Shown here one piece after another: positions 1 through 11,552 of a stretch of 64,000 bases of DNA. Numbering within the stretch: position 1 is the first letter of the stretch; every line of letters starts with the position of its first letter. The position numbers were made by a program, and so were the translations under genes. This DNA comes from Drosophila miranda (Eukaryota; Arthropoda; Insecta; Diptera; Drosophilidae), in contig NC_046673.1 in NCBI RefSeq assembly GCF_003369915.1, positions 3,208,001 through 3,272,000 on the forward strand. The letters run 5' to 3'. Under the pieces are notes generated by a model, which did no database searches, had not been told where the DNA came from, and saw nothing but the letters and a program-made list of their open reading frames with translations.

Positions 1-2
1 CA

Positions 3-2654
3 ATCAAGCACGAGATCAAAACTCAACATGAAGACCCGGTCTACAGACGACCATACAAATATGCCCAGATACATGATCAGGAGGTAAACCAGCAAATCAA
101 AGATATGATCAGGCAGGGAATAATTCGAAAGTCGAATTCTCCTTACTGCTCGCCCATATCTATGATTCCGAAGAAGATAGATGCTTCAGGAAAGCAAAAA
201 TATCGAATGGTAGTAGACTATAGAAGTCTAAATGAAATAACAGTTAAGGACAAATTCCCAACTCCACGAATGGATGAAATCCTAGACAAGCTAGGTAAAT
301 GTCAGTATTTTACGACAATCGATTTAGCAAAAGGTTTCCATCAAATACCCATGGAACCTAGTTCAATCCCCAAAACTGCGTTCTCCACTAAGCATGGACA
401 TTACGAGTTCACTCGTATGCCCTTTGGGCTAACCACTGCCCCAGCTACCTTCCAAAGATGTATGAACAATCTGCTAGAAGAGTTAATCTTCAAAGATTGC
501 TTTGTATACTTAGATGACATCATTATATTTTCCACTTCATTGGAAGAACACTTGTTGTCACTAAGGAGAGTATTTGGAAAGTTGAGAGACGCCAACTTGA
601 AGCTACAAATGGATAAATGTGAATTCATGAAAAAGGAAACTGAATTCCTAGGTCATGTAGTCACTACTGAAGGAATAGTACCAAATCCAGGCAAAATCTC
701 TGCCATTGTCAAATTTCCAATACCAGAAACGACTAAACAAATAAAGTCATTCTTAGGTCTGTGCGGGTTCTACAGGAAATTCATTTCTAATTTTGCAAAC
801 ATAGAAAAACCCATGACACTCAAACTAAAGAAAGGAGCTGTCATAGACCCCAAGGAAGAAAAGTACGTCGAGGCATTTGAGAGACTAAAAGTACTCATCA
901 CCTCAGACCCTATCCTTGCGTTCCCAGACTTTGACAAAATGTTCACGGTAACAACCGACGCTAGTAACATAGCATTGGGAGCGGTTTTGTCACAAGAACA
1001 CAAACCGATCTGCTACGCTAGCAGAACCCTAAATGAACATGAAATAAACTATTCAGCCATCGAAAAGGAATTATTAGCGATCGTATGGGCAACCAAGTAT
1101 TTCCGTTCATACCTGTTCGGTAGAACATTCGAGATACAAAGCGATCATAAGCCCTTGATTTGGTTGAACAACCTCAAGGAGCCAAATATGAAATTACAAA
1201 GGTGGAAAATAAAACTGAATGAGTTTGATTTTAAAATGAAATATCTACCAGGCAAAGAAAATCATGTAGCTGATGCCTTATCAAGGGTAAAGATTAATGA
1301 AAATCTCCTTGGAGAAGCTTCCAATAGCGTTGGTGCAACTGTACATAGCGCACAGGAAGACAATCTAAATCACATTGCTATCACGGAAAGACCAATTAAC
1401 TATTACAATCGGCAAATTGAGCTAATAAAAAACAATGAAGATAAGGTAGAAACAATTCGTTATTTTCACAAGCTAATCATCAAGATCACGTATAAGGAAA
1501 TGACTAACACCTTAGCGAAGGATATAATAAAGGAATATCTATGCACCAAAAAGAGCGCATTATATTTCCATAACGAAATAGATTTTCCTCCATTCCAAAA
1601 AGCCTATTTAGAAATCATTAATTCTAACAATATAACCAAAGCTATTAAATCAAGCACGAAACTCCTAGATATTCAGAATTACGCTGAATTTAAAGAAACC
1701 ATATTAAAGAATCATAAAGGCTTACTCCATCCAGGGATAGAGAAAACCGTCAATTGGTTTAGGGGAAAATACTATTACCCGGATTATCAAAAACTAATCC
1801 AAAACATCATAAACGAATGTCCTACTTGTAATATTGCCAAAACAGAGCATAGAAATACGAAGTTGGCATTCGAAACTACACCGGAAATACTGAACATCAG
1901 AGAGAAATACGTCATAGATTTCTATATGGTTGGTAACCAACAGTTCCTATCATGTATTGACGTATACTCGAAGTTTGCCACTCTTGTAGAAGTAAAAAGT
2001 CGTGACTGGTTAGAAGCAAAAAGAGCCATCATGAAAGTTTTTAACGAGATGGGCAAACCAATTGAAATCAAAGCCGATAAAGATTCAGCTTTTATGTGCA
2101 CAGCATTGCAAGCATGGCTGAATGCGGAAAACGTCAAAATAGAGATCACTTCCAGCAAAAATGGAATATCTGACGTAGAAAGATTTCATAAAACAGTAAA
2201 TGAAAAATTAAGAATAATATCTAGCTAGGATAACCCAGAAGATAGATTCACGAAGTTTGAATTAATTCTTTATACTTATAATCATAAAACCAAACATAAT
2301 ACCACAAATAGGACACCAGCTGATATATTCATTTATGCAGGCTCACCTGATTATGACACCCAACTAAATAAAGTGAATAAAATCACTCAATTAAATAAAA
2401 ACCGCATAGAATATGAAGTAGATACCCGCTATAAACTATCACCTCTAGTTAAGTCTAAGGTAACAAATCCTTTCAAAAGGACGGGCGAAATTAGACAGGT
2501 AGACGAAAAACATTATGAAGAAAAGAATAGGGGTAGGAAAATAACTCATTATAAATCAAAATTCAAGAAAAAGAAGAAATCTAATAGAAGCAAATATAAT
2601 AATTCCAGAAAAACCGAGGAAGTTAATGGAATCGGCGAACTTCAACACAATTAA
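3..2654 (+). pseudogene. pol: Errantivirus pol, copy A (RT-RNase H-integrase), interrupted by a stop
   Basis: Open from the window edge to a TAG at 2226-2228, then open again in the same frame to 2654. Reverse transcriptase is shown by the YLDD box (about 510-520), RNase H by TTDAS and SDHKPL, and integrase by an HHCC zinc-binding region (CPTC near 1820) followed by the catalytic D, D and E residues. The stop lies about ten codons after the catalytic Glu, so the integrase C-terminal domain is cut off. Its 3' end overlaps the start of env. The protease lies upstream, outside this copy. The same stop occurs in copy B, so it predates the tandem arrangement. Confidence 0.9.
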
Positions 2655-3885
2655 AATCCTCATCTTCCTCATAATTACCATCGTAATGGCACAGGGCCAA
2701 AACATAGAAATAAATCCTATAAAATCCCAAAACGGATATATGATATTCAAAACTGGATCGATTAACATACCTATCAATTACGAATACCATTATCTAACTG
2801 TTAATGTAACTAAAACCGAAGAACTATACCAAAATTTATTAATGTAAGCCACTAAATTCCAGGACATAATCCAAATAAAATATCTAGTAGACAAATTGCA
2901 AAGAGAAATGAACGGGCTAAAAATAACCAAAAGAAATAAAAGAGGCCTAATCAATATAGTAGGAACAGCCTACAAATATCTCTTTGGAACACTAGATCAG
3001 GAAGATAAAGTCGATTTGGAACAAAAAATAGAAAATTTAGCCAGCCATAGCATTCAAATGAATGAACTAAATTTGGTAATAGATGCAGTTAATAGCGGAA
3101 TAAACGTCATAAACAAACTAAATGAAGAAAAAGACAGGAATCAACAAATAGAAATTTTGATATTCAATCTACAACATTTCACAGAATATATCGAAGATAT
3201 AGAACTAGGTATGCAATTAACTAGGCTCGATATATTTAATCCAAAATTATTAAAACAAGACTACCTGGAACAAATAAATTCTGAGAAAATACTAAATATA
3301 AAAACCTCCACATGGCTAAAATCCGATACCAACGAAATTCTAATAATTTCCAACATTCCCAAAGACATTACAAAAGTACCAATCTATAAAATCGTTCCGT
3401 ATCCAGACGAATTAAATAACATGTTAACAGATATGACATACGATCCTTCCGATACGAATCTTCCAAAAACAACGCTAAACCAGAATTGTGTAAACCAAGA
3501 AATCATAGCGGAAGGAAATACCATTACAAAAATCTACAACTGTTCAATCCAATTAAATGAATTTACAATATCAAACACAATGTTAGATTTTGCCCAGAAT
3601 GTTTATGTCAACAACAACATAGCTAAAATAAAACCACTGTCGTATGTCCAAACTAATGAAATAATTATGCAATACACCAAATATAGTAACCTATTACAAA
3701 TAAGTCTACTAATTTCATTTGTCATAATTATATTAGTACTACTAAGTTATGTAGCTGTTAAATTTAAGAAAACTTCTAAAAGAGTCACGGTTAAATGTAT
3801 TAACCCTATAATAGAAGCAGAAGAGGAACCAACCTCAGCCACCGCACTTGACACCCCGTCACTATACCCGAGGGTAATCGCCTAG
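2626..3885 (+). pseudogene. env: Errantivirus env, copy A, interrupted by a stop
   Basis: Envelope-like third ORF of the errantivirus, in a different frame from pol and overlapping its end. A hydrophobic signal-like segment follows the start. A TAA at 2845-2847 interrupts the frame, which then continues to 3885. After the break come a furin-type basic site (RNKR, about 2935) and a G-rich hydrophobic stretch like a fusion peptide. A C-terminal membrane segment (about 3695-3765) precedes a basic tail. By family knowledge such proteins mediate membrane fusion, but the stop makes this copy a probable pseudogene. The small part upstream of the basic site fits the F-protein-like layout of insect errantivirus envelopes. 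Confidence 0.82.
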
Positions 3886-3904
3886 GGACAGGCTAATAAC
3901 AAAC

Positions 3905-3912
3905 GTTGGGGG
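3905..3912 (+). other. Polypurine tract of copy A
   Basis: GTTGGGGG lies directly before the LTR start AGTGACA. This is the expected plus-strand priming site of an LTR retrotransposon. The same motif occurs at 10266-10273 in copy B. Confidence 0.6.
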
Positions 3913-4507
3913 AGTGACATATCCATAATTCCCCACATCCCATACACATTATGTTTATGTACAATTCATCCACCCCATCCACACAAGTAACAGGACCCCA
4001 CTCAAGAATCAATAACTGTTTCTTCCCATACTCCAAGCTAGGGCCCCCCATAATATAAACAATGGACCACATTGTTTCATCAACATTAGAATCACGCCAC
4101 TCTCGAGAAATCGATTCTTTAGAATCACGCCACTCATGAGGACCAATCAAAGCTAGACATAAAACCAAGGAGTATCACATTCCTAGCTCCGTCATGTAAT
4201 GCAACACCGATCGCCAGCAGTGGATGCCTTTCATTAAAGCCGACGCATCCCCAAATATCGATCCAGGCACGTACGCCACCGACACGAAGATGCAGCCGAG
4301 GAAAGCAACGCCCGAAGCCAGAGTCGGGAGTTCCAAGAGAAGGGCTCATGGAAACTAGCCAGCAGCAGAGAGATCAGTTCCGTTTGAGACAAGCAGACCC
4401 AAAGTCAAGTCGGGGAATTCATTTAAATCTTGTGACATAAAGATATTTAAGTTGTAAAATAAAAGTCTTTTTTAAAAAACTTAAAATCGAGTTGCGGATA
4501 TTTAACT
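3913..4507 (+). repeat. Shared complete LTR between errantivirus copies A and B
   Basis: About 595 bp, starting AGTGACA after the purine tract and ending just before the tRNA primer site at 4508. It is the 3' LTR of copy A and the 5' LTR of copy B. It contains a direct repeat beginning AGAATCACGCC at about 4088 and 4121, and a polyadenylation-like AATAAA at 4458-4463. A TCAGTT motif near 4375 could be an initiator, as in TATA-less errantivirus promoters, but this is uncertain. Confidence 0.85.
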
Positions 4508-4525
4508 GGCGCAGTCGGTAGGATT
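4508..4525 (+). other. tRNA primer-binding site (serine tRNA type)
   Basis: TGGCGCAGTCGGTAGGAT follows the LTR directly. It matches the minus-strand primer site known from 17.6/297-type elements, which use a serine tRNA. The 4526-4816 leader that follows is non-coding and A-rich. Confidence 0.85.
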
Positions 4526-4816
4526 TCGTTTAAAATTAACTCCTATACTTCGGTAATGGTCAGCTTGTGTAATTTCTAATTACTGTGATCACGTAATCCC
4601 GGAATCGTTAATAAAATTGTGAAATCCGCCAAAGAACCTATGTGTTACGAGCACATACGATTTGCAAAACTAAAATTAAGTGAACTGAAGTAAGCGGAGA
4701 TAGTGATCCACCAAGAACAGTGAAACACTAAATACAAAATCAAAAAACTTACAAGTGAACCAAAATAAAGTTAAAAACTACTGAAAACAAAACAAAACCC
4801 AATCAACACCAACAAC

Positions 4817-5773
4817 ATGGCGTTACCACCACCATCATTGAGCGAAATCCACTTGAACCAGGCACTGCTGTCGATCAGACAAATACCTGCCTATGACGGT
4901 TCATCTGGACAGCTAAGCTCATTTATCAAACGAATCGAATATGTATGCGGATTATATCCAACTGAAGATCTTCGCCAACAAAGGATCCTATTTGGAGCGA
5001 CCGAGATCCAACTGTCAGGAGAGGCACAACGCATATCGCAAATGATACAACCCAACACGTGGCTCGAACTGAAGACGGCGCTGATCAACGAGTTCAAAAA
5101 TCACACACCATATGAAGAACTCTTACGACAACTATACACCACCAGATTCAACGGCAGTCTTCGTAAGTTTAAAGAAGAATTAGAGATAAAAGCATTATTA
5201 ATAAACAATAAGCTAAACTTAGAAAACATACCAGAAAATAATGTCATTTATAAAAACGCTTTGAACAACACAATTAAAGATGTCATTACTCGAAAACTTC
5301 CTGACAGAATGTTCATGACCTTAGCAAGAAAAGATATTACCACATTGTCTAATCTTAAGAAGGCAGCACAAGAAGAAGGATTGTACGAAGCTAGTACAAC
5401 AGATTCAGGTACAAATAAAGATCAATCGAAATCGTCTCAATCAAATCGAAAGAATGTTGGAAACTATTATCCAAATTATAATACTACTAACTATCACAAT
5501 CAAACCCAAAGTTCATCTGGAACAGGTCAGACTAATCGAACAAATCAAAATCAAAATTCCCAAAATCCTGGATTATACAATGAGTTCAAAAATTCCTTGA
5601 ATCAAGGTAGGGCTCAGAATCCATTCAATCAGCAAATATCTCAAAACCAAGCTAGTGGGAGTGGACCCAACCAACCTACTAAAAGAGGGAGGGAGAGCCA
5701 GAGTGGCCAAACGAAGATGGACGTAAATTTTCATCAAGCCGCCTCGGAAGAAACCGAGGAGGACCCTATATAA
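4817..5773 (+). CDS. gag: Errantivirus gag, copy B
   Basis: A 318-residue uninterrupted ORF encoding the structural capsid polyprotein, which by family function packages element RNA. The first 190 residues look like a capsid domain with alternating helices. The C-terminal third is rich in Asn, Gln, Ser and Gly. No CCHC zinc knuckle is visible, as is usual for errantiviruses, so RNA binding probably relies on the basic Gln/Asn-rich tail. The ATG is preceded by AACAAC, a reasonable insect start context. The end overlaps pol in the -1 frame. This is the only ORF of copy B that looks unbroken. Confidence 0.85.
   Translation: MALPPPSLSEIHLNQALLSIRQIPAYDGSSGQLSSFIKRIEYVCGLYPTEDLRQQRILFGATEIQLSGEAQRISQMIQPNTWLELKTALINEFKNHTPYEELLRQLYTTRFNGSLRKFKEELEIKALLINNKLNLENIPENNVIYKNALNNTIKDVITRKLPDRMFMTLARKDITTLSNLKKAAQEEGLYEASTTDSGTNKDQSKSSQSNRKNVGNYYPNYNTTNYHNQTQSSSGTGQTNRTNQNQNSQNPGLYNEFKNSLNQGRAQNPFNQQISQNQASGSGPNQPTKRGRESQSGQTKMDVNFHQAASEETEEDPI
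5725..5731 (+). promoter_or_regulatory. Candidate -1 ribosomal frameshift site between gag and pol
   Basis: A AAT TTT in gag phase fits the X XXY YYZ slippery heptamer. From here the -1 frame is open without a stop, running through the gag stop at 5771-5773 into the protease motif and the rest of pol. I did not establish a downstream stimulatory structure. Confidence 0.5.
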
Positions 5774-8700
5774 ACATTACCATTAATAAAAGAATATTAA
5801 GGTGTATCGCTGACTCGGGACCATCGATCAACATCATGAAAGAAAATAATACAGATTCCGAGATAAAAGACGATAACCTTACGGTCCATACCATCAATGG
5901 ACCTGTCCGTTTAACTAAGAGTATAATGAGGAATGCGAACAAAACATGTCCGTCCGAACAAAAGTTCTACATACATAACTTTTCCAAAAATTATGATATT
6001 TTGTTAGGAAGAGAATACTTGATGGCAAGTAAAGCCGTCATCGATTACAGAAATGACACTGTAACACTAGGAGCTAGGTCGTACCCAATCATTCAGAGTG
6101 GAGAAGCTATTGAAGCCGGCAAGACCGCACAGAAGTGCACTGATCCCTCTACAAAAGAAGAGAAGATCGCACCTAAGTGCCTTGACCCATCTCCAGAGGG
6201 AGATCAATACTTCGCTTCCGCTCTAGACAGTGAATTAAGGGAATGTAATCAATTAAGATTGGAACACTTAAACGACGAAGAGAGGGAAGAGTTAAAGAAG
6301 GTCTTATATGAGTTTAAGGATGTGCAGTACAGAGAAGGTGACAATTTGACTTTCACAAGTACAATCAAGCACGAGATCAAAACTCAACATGAAGACCCGG
6401 TCTACAGACGACCATACAAATATGCCCAGATACATGATCAGGAGGTAAACCAGCAAATCAAAGATATGATCAGGCAGGGAATAATTCGAAAGTCGAATTC
6501 TCCTTACTGCTCGCCCATATCTATGATTCCGAAGAAGATAGATGCTTCAGGAAAGCAAAAATATCGAATGGTAGTAGACTATAGAAGTCTAAATGAAATA
6601 ACAGTTAAGGACAAATTCCCAACTCCACGAATGGATGAAATCCTAGACAAGCTAGGTAAATGTCAGTATTTTACGACAATCGATTTAGCAAAAGGTTTCC
6701 ATCAAATACCCATGGAACCTAGTTCAATCCCCAAAACTGCGTTCTCCACTAAGCATGGACATTACGAGTTCACTCGTATGCCCTTTGGGCTAACCACTGC
6801 CCCAGCTACCTTCCAAAGATGTATGAACAATCTGCTAGAAGAGTTAATCTTCAAAGATTGCTTTGTATACTTAGATGACATCATTATATTTTCCACTTCA
6901 TTGGAAGAACACTTGTTGTCACTAAGGAGAGTATTTGGAAAGTTGAGAGACGCCAACTTGAAGCTACAAATGGATAAATGTGAATTCATGAAAAAGGAAA
7001 CTGAATTCCTAGGTCATGTAGTCACTACTGAAGGAATAGTACCAAATCCAGGCAAAATCTCTGCCATTGTCAAATTTCCAATACCAGAAACGACTAAACA
7101 AATAAAGTCATTCTTAGGTCTGTGCGGGTTCTACAGGAAATTCATTTCTAATTTTGCAAACATAGAAAAACCCATGACACTCAAACTAAAGAAAGGAGCT
7201 GTCATAGACCCCAAGGAAGAAAAGTACGTCGAGGCATTTGAGAGACTAAAAGTACTCATCACCTCAGACCCTATCCTTGCGTTCCCAGACTTTGACAAAA
7301 TGTTCACGGTAACAACCGACGCTAGTAACATAGCATTGGGAGCGGTTTTGTCACAAGAACACAAACCGATCTGCTACGCTAGCAGAACCCTAAATGAACA
7401 TGAAATAAACTATTCAGCCATCGAAAAGGAATTATTAGCGATCGTATGGGCAACCAAGTATTTCCGTTCATACCTGTTCGGTAGAACATTCGAGATACAA
7501 AGCGATCATAAGCCCTTGATTTGGTTGAACAACCTCAAGGAGCCAAATATGAAATTACAAAGGTGGAAAATAAAACTGAATGAGTTTGATTTTAAAATGA
7601 AATATCTACCAGGCAAAGAAAATCATGTAGCTGATGCCTTATCAAGGGTAAAGATTAATGAAAATCTCCTTGGAGAAGCTTCCAATAGCGTTGGTGCAAC
7701 TGTACATAGCGCACAGGAAGACAATCTAAATCACATTGCTATCACGGAAAGACCAATTAACTATTACAATCGGCAAATTGAGCTAATAAAAAACAATGAA
7801 GATAAGGTAGAAACAATTCGTTATTTTCACAAGCTAATCATCAAGATCACGTATAAGGAAATGACTAACACCTTAGCGAAGGATATAATAAAGGAATATC
7901 TATGCACCAAAAAGAGCGCATTATATTTCCATAACGAAATAGATTTTCCTCCATTCCAAAAAGCCTATTTAGAAATCATTAATTCTAACAATATAACCAA
8001 AGCTATTAAATCAAGCACGAAACTCCTAGATATTCAGAATTACGCTGAATTTAAAGAAACCATATTAAAGAATCATAAAGGCTTACTCCATCCAGGGATA
8101 GAGAAAACCGTCAATTGGTTTAGGGGAAAATACTATTACCCGGATTATCAAAAACTAATCCAAAACATCATAAACGAATGTCCTACTTGTAATATTGCCA
8201 AAACAGAGCATAGAAATACGAAGTTGGCATTCGAAACTACACCGGAAATACTGAACATCAGAGAGAAATACGTCATAGATTTCTATATGGTTGGTAACCA
8301 ACAGTTCCTATCATGTATTGACGTATACTCGAAGTTTGCCACTCTTGTAGAAGTAAAAAGTCGTGACTGGTTAGAAGCAAAAAGAGCCATCATGAAAGTT
8401 TTTAACGAGATGGGCAAACCAATTGAAATCAAAGCCGATAAAGATTCAGCTTTTATGTGCACAGCATTGCAAGCATGGCTGAATGCGGAAAACGTCAAAA
8501 TAGAGATCACTTCCAGCAAAAATGGAATATCTGACGTAGAAAGATTTCATAAAACAGTAAATGAAAAATTAAGAATAATATCTAGCTAGAATAACCCAGA
8601 AGATAGATTCACGAAGTTTGAATTAATTCTTTATACTTATAATCATAAAACCAAACATAATACCACAAATAGGACACCAGCTGATATATTCATTTATGCA

Positions 8701-9015
8701 GGCTCACCTGATTATGACACCCAACTAAATAAAGTGAATAAAATCACTCAATTAAATAAAAACCGCATAGAATATGAAGTAGATACCCGCTATAAACTAT
8801 CACCTCTAGTTAAGTCTAAGGTAACAAATCCTTTCAAAAGGACGGGCGAAATTAGACAGGTAGACGAAAAACATTATGAAGAAAAGAATAGGGGTAGGAA
8901 AATAACTCATTATAAATCAAAATTCAAGAAAAAGAAGAAATCTAATAGAAGCAAATATAATAATTCCAGAAAAACCGAGGAAGTTAATGGAATCGGCGAA
9001 CTTCAACACAATTAA
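5725..9015 (+). pseudogene. pol: Errantivirus pol, copy B (protease-RT-RNase H-integrase), interrupted by a stop
   Basis: The pol frame opens at the slippery site. The aspartic protease motif ADSG lies at 5809-5820, upstream of the first ATG (5836), so an ATG start would lose it; a -1 frameshift start is therefore preferred. Counting from that ATG, the RT box YLDD is near residue 345, RNase H DAS near 494, the integrase zinc region 746-790, and catalytic D, D and E near 814, 867 and 901. A TAG at 8587-8589 ends the ORF at residue 917, and the same frame continues open to 9015. The lost part is the integrase C-terminal domain. The identical stop is present in copy A. Confidence 0.9.
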
Positions 9016-10246
9016 AATCCTCATCTTCCTCATAATTACCATCGTAATGGCACAGGGCCAAAACATAGAAATAAATCCTATAAAATCCCAAAACGGATAT
9101 ATGATATTCAAAACTGGATCGATTAACATACCTATCAATTACGAATACCATTATCTAACTGTTAATGTAACTAAAACCGAAGAACTATACCAAAATTTAT
9201 TAATGTAAGCCACTAAATTCCAGGACATAATCCAAATAAAATATCTAGTAGACAAATTGCAAAGAGAAATGAACGGGCTAAAAATAACCAAAAGAAATAA
9301 AAGAGGCCTAATCAATATAGTAGGAACAGCCTACAAATATCTCTTTGGAACACTAGATCAGGAAGATAAAGTCGATTTGGAACAAAAAATAGAAAATTTA
9401 GCCAGCCATAGCATTCAAATGAATGAACTAAATTTGGTAATAGATGCAGTTAATAGCGGAATAAACGTCATAAACAAACTAAATGAAGAAAAAGACAGGA
9501 ATCAACAAATAGAAATTTTGATATTCAATCTACAACATTTCACAGAATATATCGAAGATATAGAACTAGGTATGCAATTAACTAGGCTCGATATATTTAA
9601 TCCAAAATTATTAAAACAAGACTACCTGGAACAAATAAATTCTGAGAAAATACTAAATATAAAAACCTCCACATGGCTAAAATCCGATACCAACGAAATT
9701 CTAATAATTTCCAACATTCCCAAAGACATTACAAAAGTACCAATCTATAAAATCGTTCCGTATCCAGACGAATTAAATAACATGTTAACAGATATGACAT
9801 ACGATCCTTCCGATACGAATCTTCCAAAAACAACGCTAAACCAGAATTGTGTAAACCAAGAAATCATAGCGGAAGGAAATACCATTACAAAAATCTACAA
9901 CTGTTCAATCCAATTAAATGAATTTACAATATCAAACACAATGTTAGATTTTGCCCAGAATGTTTATGTCAACAACAACATAGCTAAAATAAAACCACTG
10001 TCGTATGTCCAAACTAATGAAATAATTATGCAATACACCAAATATAGTAACCTATTACAAATAAGTCTACTAATTTCATTTGTCATAATTATATTAGTAC
10101 TACTAAGTTATGTAGCTGTTAAATTTAAGAAAACTTCTAAAAGAGTCACGGTTAAATGTATTAACCCTATAATAGAAGCAGAAGAGGAACCAACCTCAGC
10201 CACCGCACTTGACACCCCGTCACTATACCCGAGGGTAATCGCCTAG
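8987..10246 (+). pseudogene. env: Errantivirus env, copy B, interrupted by a stop
   Basis: Same layout as the env of copy A: a hydrophobic N-terminal segment, an in-frame TAA at 9206-9208, a basic RNKR site near 9296, and a C-terminal membrane segment near 10055-10125. The start overlaps the pol 3' end by 29 bp. The stop shared with copy A shows that it was fixed before the two copies came to lie in tandem. Confidence 0.82.
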
Positions 10247-10273
10247 GGACAGGCTAATAACAAACGTTGGGGG

Positions 10274-10521
10274 AGTGACATATCCATAATTCCCCACATC
10301 CCATACACATTATGTTTATGTACAATTCATCCACCCCATCCACACAAGTAACAGGACCCCACTCAAGAATCAATAACTGTTTCTTCCCATACTCCAAGCT
10401 AGGGCCCCCCATAATATAAACAATGGACCACATTGTTTCATCAACATTAGAATCACGCCACTCTCGAGAAATCGATTCTTTAGAATCACGCCACTCATGA
10501 GGACCAATCAAAGCTAGACAT
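10274..10521 (+). repeat. Truncated 3' LTR of errantivirus copy B
   Basis: Matches the first 248 bp of the complete LTR at 3913 and then stops. The polyadenylation region of the LTR is missing. The join to Helitron sequence is abrupt and no target duplication is visible. Confidence 0.85.
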
Positions 10522-10524
10522 ATA

Positions 10525-11235
10525 ATTCCAATATAATTGGAACTTGAACGCGTCTGAAATCAATTTGCACCTCTGCTGGAATTATTGGAATGCGTTGTAG
10601 CAAAAAATGTTCGCCTCTGAATTTGCCATTTAAAATGGTTGCTTCAACAATGTTTTTCATCAATTTTTTAATCACCAATCGCGTGCCATTTTACACAGCC
10701 TTCGGGGATAATTCATACCTTCGTTCTCATCGCAGACTTAATCGATCAGTTTGTATAATACCAATTCGCCTGGAAAAACTGCTGTATCTTGAAGTTTAAA
10801 TCATCGACCTTCACATTTTCCTCTGCCAAAACGACTCTTTCTGCCAGATGTGCCTGATTTTTGAGTAAGCGTTTATCCCATCGGCGTAAGATGAACGAGG
10901 AATGACGAGAAGTGTTTCTCTGAAATCACATGAATGGAGTAACAGAGTCCCGCCGAATAATTTGTTCTTGTTTTAAATGTGTTGTTAAACGCCTCAAGAG
11001 AATGTTTGGTTGCCAAAGTGCATAATTTTTCATTGTTTCATCGCTGTGGCTATGTGCAATTGTTTTTAGTGTTGCACACTGCCTCTGGGGTATTTTAAAT
11101 ATTCAGACGCAGCTTTAGTTCCTCATCCAATAAAGTTTCTGCAATTCGATATGATCCAATGGCCAATGCGGTCCCCTTCACTTGGTGAATCCATGAAATG
11201 AATCCAACTTGTCCCGTCGAAACGTTCATGAGTCA
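10525..11235 (-). pseudogene. Helitron rolling-circle transposon, Pif1-like helicase remnant
   Basis: Read on the minus strand in shifting frames, this matches the order of Helitron helicase motifs. First comes a degenerate P-loop (STGQVGFIS near 11210), then an ALAIGSYRIAETLLDEE-like stretch. A segment like the conserved SLEALNRTL region (here HSLEAFNNTF) follows, then DFRETLLVIPRS, LAERVVLAEEN and finally IKKLMKNIVEATILNGKF near 10610-10680. In active elements this helicase unwinds DNA for rolling-circle transposition. Stops and frame changes are frequent and the Rep part is absent, so it is an old fragment. Family assignment is from recalled conserved motifs, not from a search. Confidence 0.75.
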
Positions 11236-11552
11236 GAAGTGCGATATTGCGAGTAACAACCGATACCACTTTTGACGCAACTGCGACATTCTCACGCGCA
11301 CATTTTCGTTATCTCGTTGGATTCTTAATATACTAAATACTAAATATAAAAAAAATATAAATTTTATAAAAATCGATCGAGCCGTTTGGGAGGTGTCACA
11401 GATAGTTATAGTTAATTTTATTTTGCTTTAGTTTCGAACTTTCAAATTTCCATTCATTAAAATTCCACTTCGCTGACAAAGCATATTCGAAGCCCATTTG
11501 AGTTAGCAAACGAAATTACAAAGTGGACGAGTCGCTCTGTCGATCATCCAGA
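11236..11552. other. AT-rich intergenic DNA upstream of the CHCH gene
   Basis: About 300 bp with A/T runs around 11330-11380. No ORF or clear promoter element was recognised. It probably holds the promoter and 5' UTR of the gene starting at 11553. Confidence 0.4.

Larger units (their letters stand above)
1..4507 (+). mobile_element. Errantivirus (Ty3/gypsy) copy A, 5' part outside window
   Basis: Partial LTR retrotransposon of the insect errantivirus type. The window opens inside pol, and pol, env and the 3' LTR follow in order. The sequence repeats at an offset of 6361 bp as copy B with almost no change seen (one difference is G at 2229 versus A at 8590). The 3' LTR of this copy is also the 5' LTR of copy B. 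Assignment to the 17.6/297/Idefix group rests on a serine-tRNA type primer site, an LTR starting AGTGACA and a third ORF with an envelope layout. Confidence 0.93.
3913..10521 (+). mobile_element. Errantivirus copy B, nearly complete, 3' LTR truncated
   Basis: Contains 5' LTR, primer site, gag, pol, env, purine tract and the first 248 bp of a 3' LTR. The LTR match to 3913-4507 stops at about 10521 (after AGCTAGACATA), where a decayed Helitron begins. A complete element would be close to 6956 bp (6361-bp period plus one LTR). Confidence 0.93.

Noticed and set aside
3893-4168. 91-codon minus-strand frame inside the errantivirus LTR
   Set aside because: Antisense frame in a non-coding LTR, truncated differently in copy B.
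1-10521. Idea that the errantivirus is an intact infectious provirus
   Set aside because: Both copies have stops in integrase and env, and the 3' LTR of copy B is truncated.
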